38,757 nt of DNA from Mucilaginibacter sp. (GTDB lineage Bacteria; Bacteroidota; Bacteroidia; Sphingobacteriales; Sphingobacteriaceae), in contig JAQBOU010000116.1 in NCBI GenBank assembly GCA_028287865.1, forward strand, positions 1 through 38,757, read 5' to 3'. Of this stretch, positions 25,181-33,841 are shown in pieces. The translations under genes were made by a program, and so were the position numbers. Numbering within the stretch: the first letter of the stretch is position 1; each line of letters opens with the position of its first letter. The notes under the pieces are model-generated. The model worked only from the letters and a program-made list of their open reading frames with translations. It did no database searches and was not told the DNA's origin.

Positions 25181-25855
25181 TTAATTTGCAACGAATGCAA
25201 GCGTAGTATTTTTATAAGCCGATTTTTGCAATTGCGTTTTCAAGCTTCTGAAAATCTGCAGCGGAGCGTCTGTAGCAAAAAGGTTGACCAGCCAGGCCGG
25301 AAGGGTACCTCCCGGATCTACATGTATTGAATATTCAACATGAAGTTGATCTGGTCCTGCCGGGGTGATGATCCATTTGCCGATAGAATTATCGATTCTG
25401 ACAATACCTTTTTTTACCGGAACAAAACCAGGCACAGCAGGACCATCAATGGTTACCACTTTGGTATCGGGATTTTGGCTAACTGTTAAATGAGCCACAA
25501 AATCCCGGTTCGCTGCGGGCCAGGGTAAATTGACCTCTGAATAATAATAAAGCTCTGCAGGTGATATCTGTTTAATCAGTTTAGCCGATTTAACATGGTA
25601 CACCCAATCAGGGGCAGTGTTAACGTCCATGATAATGGCAACCAACTGAGATGGCGTTGCATTTAAGTCACATTCTACTTTGATAGCTTTGACCTTCGAA
25701 TCCGCCACCATGCTGGTGTATATCTTTATTCCTTCCTTTTCGGTGCTCAATTTCCAATTATTTTGCCCTGATGCAGAGTTCATCTTCAACACGAGAAGAA
25801 GGAATATAAAAAATACTTTATTCATTGAATGAATGATTTGCGCTGCTGTTTTCAT
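25181..25855 (-). CDS. Exported START-domain lipid-binding-like protein
   Basis: About 224 residues from ATG 25853-25855. The frame extends to a GTG at 25876, but that codon lies in the -7 box, so it cannot be the start. A later ATG at 25823-25825 (MNKVFFIFLLLVLKMNSASGQ) is also a good signal-peptide start. The mature part is a START/SRPBCC fold: NWKLSTEKEGIKIYTS, DLNATPSQLVAIIMDVNTAPDWVYHVKSAKLI, YYYSEVNLPWPAANRDFVAHL, GKWIITPAGPDQLHVEYSIHVDPGGTLPAWLVN. START domains bind hydrophobic ligands such as lipids or sterols; bacterial periplasmic members are poorly understood. It stands alone between the mannoside locus and a divergent MBL gene. The promoter contains a strong palindrome, so it is probably inducible. 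Confidence 0.85.
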   Translation of the reverse strand: MKTAAQIIHSMNKVFFIFLLLVLKMNSASGQNNWKLSTEKEGIKIYTSMVADSKVKAIKVECDLNATPSQLVAIIMDVNTAPDWVYHVKSAKLIKQISPAELYYYSEVNLPWPAANRDFVAHLTVSQNPDTKVVTIDGPAVPGFVPVKKGIVRIDNSIGKWIITPAGPDQLHVEYSIHVDPGGTLPAWLVNLFATDAPLQIFRSLKTQLQKSAYKNTTLAFVAN

Positions 25856-25875
25856 GTCTGCTGATTTTGACAACA

Positions 25876-25908
25876 CAAATGTAAACCAAGTTGACTAATA
25901 TAGTCAAT
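25876..25908 (-). promoter_or_regulatory. Promoter of the START gene with an embedded operator-like palindrome
   Basis: On the minus strand, TACATTTG (25876-25883) fully matches the -7 consensus TAnnTTTG; ATTG at 25905-25908 is a near -33 box with a 21-base spacer. Inside the spacer is TTGACTA-ATA-TAGTCAA (25891-25907), perfect 7-base arms. Outside that, GTAAAC (25881-25886) and GTTTAC (25912-25917) form a second mirrored pair. A dimeric repressor, TetR- or MarR-like in style, would block this promoter. No such regulator is in the window. Confidence 0.68.
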
Positions 25909-25920
25909 CAAGTTTACTAT

Positions 25921-26358
25921 AAATTGGCTTTAAAACGTTTTTATGACGCTGTTGTGATGCGGCGACTTTAAGATGATAAGAATGCCAAAACAAACTCATT
26001 AAATTGCCCGGTTCCGCCGGATCAGGTGGTCAATTACATCAGAAATCTCCAAACAGTAAATCGTCCTGTTCACTCCCTGCGCACCGATCTCTTCGGATGC
26101 TTGTTTCTTTTAAAAATCAACCTGATACCGTCGTTTTAATTTAGCTATTAATAGGTAAAAGCGGCCGGACCGTCGATTTTAACATTTTTTAACGCGAATC
26201 TTTTGAACGTTTGCATCAGAAAACAACGTTTAGGTATTTCAGTAATGACACCTGGCAGGCACAAATGATGACCGTTAAATAAATACTTTAATCCGAAAGC
26301 AAGATCGATGAACTCATTTTTACGCATTAATCAATAAGTTTTTTATTAAAAATCAAAC
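25921..26358. other. Gene-poor intergenic stretch before the MBL gene
   Basis: About 440 bases with no complete gene. On the minus strand 26003-26113 reads as about 36 protein-like codons without a start, containing SEEIGAQGVNRTIYCLEISD, and ending in TAA. This may be the tail of a lost gene. No convincing promoter for the MBL gene was found. Confidence 0.35.
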
Positions 26359-27078
26359 ATGAATAATCGTATGAAAAGGATCAGCAGTAATATATACCAG
26401 ATCAGCTTAGGCTGGGTCAACGTTTTTGTTATAGAAGATAATGGCCTGACCCTGATTGATACCGGCACCAAGGGGAGTGCAGGGAAAATTTTTAGCGCAA
26501 TTAAAAGCGGGGGTAAAAACCCCTATGATATCAAACAGATCATCCTGACCCACGCGCACCCGGATCATGCCGGAAGCGCCGAAGAGATCAAGCGGATGTT
26601 AAGGATTCCGGTGATGGCGCACCACGAGGATGCGAAGATCATGGGCTATGGCATTGCGTTCCGCAAAGAGATCTGCCTGACGCCCGGGCTGAAAAACTGG
26701 CTGATCTACGAGCTGGCCATCAAGCGTTTTGGCATCAATATCGAGCCGGTACGTATAGACGAACAGTTAAATGACCATGACCTGCTGCCTTTGCTGGGCG
26801 GTATTCGCGTTATCCACACACCGGGCCATAGCAAAGGCCATATTTCCCTGCTGGCAGAGAACGAGGAAGTACTGATAGCAGGCGACCTGTTGTCGAACAG
26901 CACGGGGTTGGGGCTGAGCGTCATTTATGAAAATATGGCCGAAGGCATCAGCAGCATCCTGAAAGTGACGGATCTGGACTTTGATAAAATGGCCTTCGGG
27001 CATGGCAGGCCAATTTTGAAGGATGCCGGCAGCATCATGCGGCGGGCCTTCGTTAACTATGATTACGCACTCATTTAA
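26359..27078 (+). CDS. MBL-fold (metallo-beta-lactamase superfamily) hydrolase
   Basis: A 239-residue cytosolic protein (no signal peptide). Zinc-binding motifs are complete: HAHPDH (His65, His67, Asp69, His70), His157 in HTPGHSKGH, Asp176 in AGDLL and His215 in FGHGRP. The spacing is that of the broad hydrolase group (glyoxalase II-, lactonase- and quinolone-degrading-like), not a secreted class B beta-lactamase. Substrate is unknown. The upstream start at 26359 is followed by a second Met at residue 5 that could also serve. The gene stands alone, divergent from the START-domain gene 0.5 kb away. Its GC content and wobble GC look higher than those of the sequence around it, especially the AT-rich region downstream, hinting at separate history. 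Confidence 0.88.
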   Translation: MNNRMKRISSNIYQISLGWVNVFVIEDNGLTLIDTGTKGSAGKIFSAIKSGGKNPYDIKQIILTHAHPDHAGSAEEIKRMLRIPVMAHHEDAKIMGYGIAFRKEICLTPGLKNWLIYELAIKRFGINIEPVRIDEQLNDHDLLPLLGGIRVIHTPGHSKGHISLLAENEEVLIAGDLLSNSTGLGLSVIYENMAEGISSILKVTDLDFDKMAFGHGRPILKDAGSIMRRAFVNYDYALI

Positions 27079-27091
27079 TCCGGCTACCACC

Positions 27092-27424
27092 ATGAAAGTC
27101 ACTCAAATACTGAAGCAGCAGGGCCGGGAACTTTATACCTTAGGTCTTAAACTCATCTTTATCTATGCGGAATACAGCGAGCCCACCTTATTTGCCTCTT
27201 TAATGAATGTTTGTATAGCAAAGATTCCGGAATCGATAGAGCGCATCAAAATTGTTTACAATTGGCAGGGGAAAATGGCCTTACATTTAAAATTACCCAG
27301 GTTAACGAAATTAATGTCCAGGCAAATAAGCCGGGTCAGCCTATCGTCGCCCGGGGCTCATAAACGGAAAAGTTTACTAAAGCCTTTTACCAGTATTGGA
27401 TCTGTAAAACTGGAATACGGATAG
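27092..27424 (+). CDS. Uncertain 110-residue frame after the MBL gene, possibly remnant
   Basis: From ATG 27092-27094 the frame encodes about 110 residues (starts MKVTQILKQQGRELYTLGLK, basic toward the end). I do not recognise it. The frame is open further upstream, overlapping the MBL end. A second frame over 27150-27370 also reads protein-like (contains NGLTFKITQVNEINVQANKP) before its stop. Two competing frames in the same stretch suggest decayed coding sequence with frameshifts and argue against one intact gene. Confidence 0.25.
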   Translation: MKVTQILKQQGRELYTLGLKLIFIYAEYSEPTLFASLMNVCIAKIPESIERIKIVYNWQGKMALHLKLPRLTKLMSRQISRVSLSSPGAHKRKSLLKPFTSIGSVKLEYG

Positions 27425-27446
27425 AGCATACAAAGACAATCTTCAA

Positions 27447-27566
27447 ATGACGCTGAGAGATGTAAGGCGAGTAGATTTGAATCTCAACGATGCAAATCCA
27501 CGCATAGTGAATTTCACTACGGGCTATGGAAAAAAAATAATGTTAGAAGACATCAAAAGGTTGTAA
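27447..27566 (+). pseudogene. 39-codon gene tail ending inside a terminator
   Basis: The frame reads MTLRDVRRVDLNLNDANPRI and on to KKIMLEDIKRL, then TAA inside the stem of the terminator at 27555-27588. It looks like the natural C-terminus of a once larger protein whose front is lost or frameshifted. Family not recognised. A short intact peptide gene is the alternative. Confidence 0.3.
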
Positions 27567-27588
27567 ATGAAAATTTACAACCTTTTTT
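27555..27588 (+). terminator. Very strong intrinsic terminator
   Basis: Perfect 14-base arms AAAAGGTTGTAAAT and ATTTACAACCTTTT around a GAAA tetraloop, with a run of six T (27583-27588). It closes the MBL-side transcription unit and isolates the two-component operon that follows. Confidence 0.9.
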
Positions 27589-27883
27589 GTTGGCTATCAA
27601 ATGATACATTACTCATCAAAGCACACGTTATCGCAGGCTGCTGGTAACTTCAGGCTCCTACTGTGATTTACCCCAACTTGATCACCTATTCTGTTATTGG
27701 ACTAATTGTCATTGAATAGCCAGCAAAGGTGTTTACCATTATTGGCGAGTCGAGATAACCATTGTTTCCACCGTACTGTGATTTATACTATATTTCTTCT
27801 TTCTGTCCCACCAATTCATTATTCGTCACATTTTTAAAAAGTGTAAATTCCCAACTTGTATCATTGTATCAAATACACAGACA
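27589..27883. other. Intergenic region before the LytS/LytTR operon
   Basis: No complete gene. The 12-mer TACTGTGATTTA occurs twice (27659-27670 and 27774-27785). On the minus strand about 27688-27790 reads YGGNNGYLDSPIMVNTFAGY in an open stretch without a start, which may be a fossil fragment. A weak TATATTTC at 27789-27796 could be the -7 box of the kinase gene, but the -33 is poor. Confidence 0.35.
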
Positions 27884-29440
27884 ATGAAAGTCAAAATAAG
27901 AAAATATGAACAATTGCTCATCGCCCTATTGGGTTTGATGGCAATCATTAATTATATTTTACAGCGCCTTAACCTGACTGCAGTTTACCTTGTCGGATTT
28001 CGTCAATATAACAATATACATCCCAGTTCTCCTTTTAATTATTCTGCGAATATGTTATTGCCACGTATCGGAGTAGTGCTGTTATTGATGGTTGTTTATT
28101 TCTGGCTCAATCTTTTTACCATCCCGCAATTGCGGCGAACAAGCTACAGGTCATTCGTTATTTACCCGTGGGTTTTGTTTCAAATACTGTTATTGAGCTA
28201 TTTGCTTGCCATTGGCGTAAACGTTGCAACCTGGTATGCGCATCCGGCCTGGAATAACTATGGAGAATTTTCTTTATTCGCTTCATTTGGATATAATGAA
28301 AACCCTTTAACTGATCTGTGGGCAGGGTTTGACAGAGCACTGATCTTTTTATTTGTTTATGGAACTTATGCCGCCATCAGAGAATATGTGGCCTACCGCA
28401 TAGAAAACTCCGGCCCAAAAAGCAATTACCGCATCCTTATTGCCAATCAAATAGCAGCTTCCTTGTGCATCGTTTTGCTACTGCCGGCCTTAGCATCCTA
28501 TGTTCTCACTATTAATGATGACGCCATTTACCATGCTTATTTTATCTTTATACCGTCGGTTATATTCGTCTATTTCAGTAATACCTATTGGCTCTTCCCC
28601 CGCTTTGCAAACGGCCAAGGCATGTCTTTTCAATTTATTTGGCGACTGGCAGTTTCTACGTTTTTCTATTCAATACTTTTTATATTATTTTTAAACAGAA
28701 CGGGGTTATCGCCAAGAGTGCTGCTAATTAACTGGATAATTCAACTTCTTGTTATTACACCAGTTACGTGGATACTTTACCAGCAGCGAAAAGATAAAAT
28801 AAGGGAATTAAGAGGCGCCGAAATCGCATTATCCAAATCGACAGCCCATTTGCAGTTTTTGCGTTCGCAAATCAATCCCCACTTTTTGTTTAATGCGCTG
28901 AACACCCTATATGGTACAGCTTTGATGGACGGCTCCAAAAGAACGGCTAACGGGATACAGATGCTGGGCGATATGATGCGGTTTATGCTGGATGACAATC
29001 ATCTCGACTTTATCCCTTTGGATAACGAGATAAGTTATCTCAAAAACTATATTTCCCTGCAAAAATTGCGGATCCAGGATTCAGACCAGATCAATATAAG
29101 CGAGAATATAACCATTGACGATTGCACCCATCAAATCATTCCAATGTTGCTGATCCCTTTTGTAGAGAACGCTTTTAAGCACGGCATCAATTTGAACGAA
29201 CAGTCATGGATCAGCATTGAATTAACTTGTGATAAAACCAATATATGTCTCAAAGTCCGAAATAGTTTGCATAGTGCAGAATCTAATGATCCGGAAAAAA
29301 AACATGCCGGTATTGGACTTCAAAACGTCAAAGAACGGTTAATGCTTTTCTATGAAGGACGGCACCGGCTCAACTATGGAGCAACAGGGAACGAATTTAT
29401 TGTTGAACTGATGATTAAACCAAAAACCCACAAGTCATGA
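27884..29440 (+). CDS. LytS/YehU-family sensor histidine kinase
   Basis: A 518-residue membrane kinase. The first 300 residues hold several hydrophobic segments (about 11-28, 60-80, 93-112, 150-165, 190-210, 217-236, 255-271, 280-299). A short helix follows, then the His_kinase domain with phosphoacceptor His333 in INPHFLFNALNTL. The ATPase N-box is PFVENAFKHG (Asn429) and the glycine-rich part is GIGLQNVKERL near the end. It senses an unknown signal at the membrane and phosphorylates the adjacent regulator. Its stop overlaps the regulator start by four bases (ATGA), showing coupling. This family in Bacteroidetes usually works with a LytTR regulator, as here. Confidence 0.93.
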   Translation: MKVKIRKYEQLLIALLGLMAIINYILQRLNLTAVYLVGFRQYNNIHPSSPFNYSANMLLPRIGVVLLLMVVYFWLNLFTIPQLRRTSYRSFVIYPWVLFQILLLSYLLAIGVNVATWYAHPAWNNYGEFSLFASFGYNENPLTDLWAGFDRALIFLFVYGTYAAIREYVAYRIENSGPKSNYRILIANQIAASLCIVLLLPALASYVLTINDDAIYHAYFIFIPSVIFVYFSNTYWLFPRFANGQGMSFQFIWRLAVSTFFYSILFILFLNRTGLSPRVLLINWIIQLLVITPVTWILYQQRKDKIRELRGAEIALSKSTAHLQFLRSQINPHFLFNALNTLYGTALMDGSKRTANGIQMLGDMMRFMLDDNHLDFIPLDNEISYLKNYISLQKLRIQDSDQINISENITIDDCTHQIIPMLLIPFVENAFKHGINLNEQSWISIELTCDKTNICLKVRNSLHSAESNDPEKKHAGIGLQNVKERLMLFYEGRHRLNYGATGNEFIVELMIKPKTHKS

Positions 29441-30150
29441 ACATGTTGCAAGCCATAGCTATCGACGATGAGCCCCTCGCATTAGAGGTTGTAAAGAACT
29501 TGCTGGAAGAAATTCCTTTTATACAACTTACAGGCTGTTTTACCAAAGCAATTAACGCCATTACCTTCTTACAGGAAAATGCTGTTGACCTGATCTTTTT
29601 AGACATCAAGATGCCTGGCCTTTCCGGTATAGAATTTATCAAATCGCTGCCAAATCCGCCAATGGTAATATTTACTACCGCGTACAGTGAGCACGCAGTA
29701 CAAAGCTTTGAACTGGATGCAATTGATTACCTGTTGAAACCGTTTTCATTTGCGCGCATGTTAAAGGCATGCAATAAAGCTTTTGAGTTATATCAACTGA
29801 AAGGTAATAATAAACACGAAGCTTCGGAACGGTTACCTGTTATATTCATAAAAAGCGGTTACGAACAAATAAGAATAGATCTGGGTTGCTTGCGCTATGC
29901 AGAAAGTATCGGTAATTATGTACGGTTTCATTTAAATGAACAACCTATTATGTCCCGCCTCACAATGTCGGAGACTGAGGCCTTGCTACCAGTAAAAGCC
30001 TTCATTCGGATACACCGTTCATTTATTGTTGCGAAAGCGAAAATTACCAAGGTAGATAAACAAAGTATATGGCTGAATAAAACAGAGATTCCGATTGGCG
30101 CATCCTATACAAGTGAAATTGAAAACCTCCTGAAATCAACACCTAAATAA
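29437..30150 (+). CDS. LytTR-family response regulator
   Basis: A 237-residue protein. The receiver domain (residues 4-118) has the acidic pair Asp10-Asp11, phosphoacceptor Asp56 in LIFLDIKMPGLSG, Thr at TTAYSEHA and Lys in YLLKPFS. The C-terminal LytTR DNA-binding domain (about 135-237) has IFIKSGYEQIRIDLGCLRYAES, then FIRIHRSFIVAKAKITKVD. An alternative start is the Met at residue 3. It probably controls its own operon and the outer-membrane proteins that follow, by binding direct repeats as LytTR proteins do. I could not identify such repeats upstream with confidence. Confidence 0.95.
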   Translation: MNMLQAIAIDDEPLALEVVKNLLEEIPFIQLTGCFTKAINAITFLQENAVDLIFLDIKMPGLSGIEFIKSLPNPPMVIFTTAYSEHAVQSFELDAIDYLLKPFSFARMLKACNKAFELYQLKGNNKHEASERLPVIFIKSGYEQIRIDLGCLRYAESIGNYVRFHLNEQPIMSRLTMSETEALLPVKAFIRIHRSFIVAKAKITKVDKQSIWLNKTEIPIGASYTSEIENLLKSTPK

Positions 30151-30176
30151 AGGTATCACCGTAAAATAAATAACAC

Positions 30177-32993
30177 ATGAGCCGCAAAAAATTAATGACA
30201 ATTTTATTGTCAATCGGATTTGTTTTGCCTGTTTTTTCCCAACAAATAAAGCAAAAGTCACAAACTTATAACGGGACAATCAAAGGAATAGTAACGGATA
30301 CGACCGTCAATCTCAAGCTTAAAGATGCTGCTGTAATCATCCTGAACAGTAAGGATTCTATCATACGTCAATTTGCAAGGGCCCAACAGAACGGGAGCTT
30401 TTTGATGACTGGGTTGCAAGGTGGTAATTATATACTGTATGTTTCTTACCCTGGTTATGCAGACTATACGGAAAAATTTAATTTGGATTCAGATCGCACT
30501 ATTAAAGATTTTAACATAATAAGAATGATCCTGAAAACGAATCTGCTAAAAGAAGTTATCATAAAAGGAACTGTATCCGCTATCAAAATAAAGGGAGATA
30601 CTACTGAATATAATGCAAAAGCCTATAAGTTAGGCCCAAACGCTAAAGTAGAGGACTTACTAAAACGACTACCCGGCATACAGATCGACAAGGATGGCAA
30701 GATTTCTGCCCAGGGGCAAACGATCAATAAGGTGCTGGTTGACGGGGAAGAATTTTTTGGCGATGATCCTACATTGGTGACAAGGAACCTTCGTGCAGAT
30801 ATGGTTGATAAGGTGCAGCTTTTTGATAAGAAAAGCGACCAGGCAACCTTAACGGGCATGAATGACGGCAAAACAGATAAAACCCTAAACATTAAACTGA
30901 AGGAAGATAAAAAGAGTGGCTATTTTGGAAAAGCTGACGCGGGAATCGGAACTGATGGCTATTATGAGGGGCAGTTGATGTTTAATTCATTTGAAACGAA
31001 ACAAAGATTTTCGGTTTACGGCCTTATGGGAAACGACGGTAAAACAAGCCTCGACTGGCAGGATAATGCTAAATATGCTTCTTCAAATATTGACATATCC
31101 GAACCCGGAATGATGATTGACCTTGGCGGCTATGATGAGCTGGAGTCGCGCAGCGGCCAGTATGATGGCAAGGGTTTACCTACCTCCCGTACAGGGGGAG
31201 TACATTACGACAATAAATGGGATAATGACAAACTCGGCATCAATACCAACTATAAAATCGGGGCGCTTTCCGTAGATGGAACAAACAATGTACAAATTCA
31301 AAATAATATTCCCACAGGCAGCCTGAACAGTAACTCCGATCAGACTTTTCATAACCATGTTTTCCGTCAAAAAATGGATGGTATTTTTCAGATTAAACCA
31401 GACAGCACTTCGAGCATTAAAATAACCTGGAACGGGGGGATTAAAAACACTCAACAGGTTAACAAAGCTTTTGCCACCACTTATAAAGAAGGCGGTTTGT
31501 TACTGAATGACAATTTATTGAGCAGTACGTCCAATGCCGATCAGCAGAACCTAATCGCAGGTGCATTATATACTAAAAAATTAAAAAAAGCAGGCAGAAC
31601 TTTTTCTTTAAACCTTATAGAATCAGTAAATAAAATCAACACGACGGGACTTTTAAATTCAAAGATCAACCTTTACACAAAAGGTCTGCCTGATAGCGCA
31701 CAGGTAACCAATCAATATAAAACTAACATAACATCTAACAATGCATTCAATGCCATTGTAAATTACTCAGAACCTTTGTCAAAAGCACTGTTAATGATCG
31801 TTAATTATGGATTCGCCACAGGTAACAGCGCGTCCAATCAACAGACTTTTAACCGGTCAGCCGACGGCATATATAACGCTTTTGACAGTTTGTATAGTAA
31901 TTATTTTGAAGTAAAACAGCTAACTAATCAGGCCGGCCTAAATTTCAATTTGGTTAAAAACAAAACAATGTTAGCTGTTGGCAGCAAGGTAAGTACCGTC
32001 GATTTTCGGGAGTTGGATGTTTACTCAAAAAACAGGTTAAACCGAACTTTTACCCTTTGGAATCCACAGGTCACCTTTCAATACCATATTTCCCAGCAAT
32101 CTTCTATAAGGCTCAACTACGAAGGTAACTCCAATGAACCTACGGTAACGCAGTTACAGCCTGTATTGATCAATAACGACCCTTTAAATATTATACAAGG
32201 TAATCCCGATCTAAAGCCGTCATTTACAAGTCGAATTTTTATTGGTTACCAGTCTTACAATCCGTTAAATGGCCAGCTTATTGGTGTCTTTACTGGTTAC
32301 CAGTCAGTTATCAATCCCGTAATAAGCGATTTGGTAACTGACTCTACCGGGAGGACAATTAGTCGGTTCGCCAATCTGGATAACAAAAATTCGAAAAACC
32401 TCAACTTTTCTGTTTTTTTGGACCGTAAAATCAAACCGCTCAACCTTAGCGCGGGCATCAACTTTAATATTAACGGAAACGCCTATTACAATATATCAAA
32501 CGGTGATCTTAACCGGACCAATTATATCGTTTACACTTTACAAGCGAGATTTTCCAAATCCGTTGAGCATGTTTATGAATTTTATGCCACCCTGGGCCCG
32601 ACATACACGGTTAGCGGTTCATCTTTGCAACAAAACATTAATAACAACGGCAGTGGCTTCACCGGTAGCGGCGACTTTACCGTTTACCTGCCAGGTAAAT
32701 TTCAACTCTCTTCCAACGCCAATTATCAGTACAATAGCAAAACAGGCACATTTAACACCGATTTTTCCAGGCTGATCCTGAACACCTCTTTAAGTAAGTT
32801 ATTTCTTAAAGAACAAACGCTAAAGTTTTCCGTGTTCGGGAACGACCTGCTGAACCAGAATACCGGGTTCAATAGAAATGTCGCCGGCAACCTGATCACA
32901 CAAAGCAATTACACCACCATAAGGCGATATTTAATGGTCTCTATGACCTATGACTTTAATAAAACCGGCAGCGCTAAAACAAAAAACAAATAA
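30177..32993 (+). CDS. Large outer-membrane beta-barrel protein with carboxypeptidase-regulatory domain
   Basis: A 938-residue protein with a signal peptide (residues 1-22, ending PVFSQ). A carboxypeptidase-regulatory-like domain covers about 34-112 (GTIKGIVTDTT to YPGYADYTEKF). A plug-like part (LLKEVIIKG, VEDLLKRLPGIQIDKDGKI, INKVLVDGEEFFGDDP) runs to about residue 215. The remaining 700 residues are alternating beta-strands, typical of the OMP_b-brl_3 class of TonB-receptor relatives. It lacks SusC signatures and has no SusD partner. It lies 26 bases after the LytTR gene and 4 bases before the GLPGLI gene, so all four genes form an operon. The transported ligand is unknown; pairing with GLPGLI is a recurring Bacteroidetes arrangement. 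Confidence 0.9.
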   Translation: MSRKKLMTILLSIGFVLPVFSQQIKQKSQTYNGTIKGIVTDTTVNLKLKDAAVIILNSKDSIIRQFARAQQNGSFLMTGLQGGNYILYVSYPGYADYTEKFNLDSDRTIKDFNIIRMILKTNLLKEVIIKGTVSAIKIKGDTTEYNAKAYKLGPNAKVEDLLKRLPGIQIDKDGKISAQGQTINKVLVDGEEFFGDDPTLVTRNLRADMVDKVQLFDKKSDQATLTGMNDGKTDKTLNIKLKEDKKSGYFGKADAGIGTDGYYEGQLMFNSFETKQRFSVYGLMGNDGKTSLDWQDNAKYASSNIDISEPGMMIDLGGYDELESRSGQYDGKGLPTSRTGGVHYDNKWDNDKLGINTNYKIGALSVDGTNNVQIQNNIPTGSLNSNSDQTFHNHVFRQKMDGIFQIKPDSTSSIKITWNGGIKNTQQVNKAFATTYKEGGLLLNDNLLSSTSNADQQNLIAGALYTKKLKKAGRTFSLNLIESVNKINTTGLLNSKINLYTKGLPDSAQVTNQYKTNITSNNAFNAIVNYSEPLSKALLMIVNYGFATGNSASNQQTFNRSADGIYNAFDSLYSNYFEVKQLTNQAGLNFNLVKNKTMLAVGSKVSTVDFRELDVYSKNRLNRTFTLWNPQVTFQYHISQQSSIRLNYEGNSNEPTVTQLQPVLINNDPLNIIQGNPDLKPSFTSRIFIGYQSYNPLNGQLIGVFTGYQSVINPVISDLVTDSTGRTISRFANLDNKNSKNLNFSVFLDRKIKPLNLSAGINFNINGNAYYNISNGDLNRTNYIVYTLQARFSKSVEHVYEFYATLGPTYTVSGSSLQQNINNNGSGFTGSGDFTVYLPGKFQLSSNANYQYNSKTGTFNTDFSRLILNTSLSKLFLKEQTLKFSVFGNDLLNQNTGFNRNVAGNLITQSNYTTIRRYLMVSMTYDFNKTGSAKTKNK

Positions 32994-32997
32994 TAAT

Positions 32998-33771
32998 ATG
33001 AAAAAACTGATTTTAACTATAAGTATCCTGACAGTTATGAGCCGCTCTATGTATGCTCAGAACGTGAGATTCGTTCGCTCAGGAATTATTACCTATCAAA
33101 AAACGGTTAATATGTATGCCATCATACAGCGAAGCATCACAAACGATAACGAAGCCCTTTTTAAACCCGCATTCGAGACGTATAAACAGCAGCATCCGCA
33201 GTTTAAGGAATTAGAAAGCACTTTGATGTTCAACGATAATAAAACCATATTTACCCCGGTTGGTAACACCACATCAGTTACAAGCTTTTTTAATGATCCT
33301 CAAATATCCATGCAAAATAATATTGTCTACTCTGACCTGACCACTAAACAGCAAATAAGCAAAAGGAAAGTATTTGATGATACCTATCTTTTAAGGGACA
33401 GCTTAAAAAATATCAAATGGAAGTTTACGGATGAAGTTCGGGATATAGCTGGTTATCCTTGTCACCGGGCAAACGGTCTTATTCTCGATTCTGTTTACGT
33501 GGTTGCATTCTATACAGATAAAATCCCAATTTCCGGAGGACCGGAATCGTTCAACGGATTACCCGGTATGATCCTACAGGTGGTTATCCCTCATGAAAAT
33601 GTGAGTTGGATTGCGATAAAGGTTGAGGACGTTAGTTTACCGACGAATTCAGTTGTCCCGCCAACAGGTGGTGCGGTAATTAATTTCAAAGAGCTGACTG
33701 ACAAACTTAGGGACGTTTATAAAGGCAACACAAAAAGTGGATTGGCAGATCTGAAAGCATTTTTATTATAG
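32998..33771 (+). CDS. GLPGLI family periplasmic protein
   Basis: 257 residues from ATG 32998-33000. The frame extends upstream into the previous gene, but the signal peptide MKKLILTISILTVMSRSMYAQ fixes the start 4 bases after that gene's stop. The family-defining motif appears as FNGLPGMILQVVIPHENVSW, near two-thirds of the length. Other typical parts are RDIAGYPCHRA and VAFYTDKIPISGGPESF. GLPGLI proteins are exported and linked to outer-membrane barrels; their biochemical role is not known. No clear terminator follows before the convergent kinase gene. Confidence 0.9.
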   Translation: MKKLILTISILTVMSRSMYAQNVRFVRSGIITYQKTVNMYAIIQRSITNDNEALFKPAFETYKQQHPQFKELESTLMFNDNKTIFTPVGNTTSVTSFFNDPQISMQNNIVYSDLTTKQQISKRKVFDDTYLLRDSLKNIKWKFTDEVRDIAGYPCHRANGLILDSVYVVAFYTDKIPISGGPESFNGLPGMILQVVIPHENVSWIAIKVEDVSLPTNSVVPPTGGAVINFKELTDKLRDVYKGNTKSGLADLKAFLL

Positions 33772-33841
33772 ACAGAATATTTAAAGTGCCGATTCGTAGC
33801 AACAGGCATATGCAGCTAATTGACATGAATTATTAAATATA

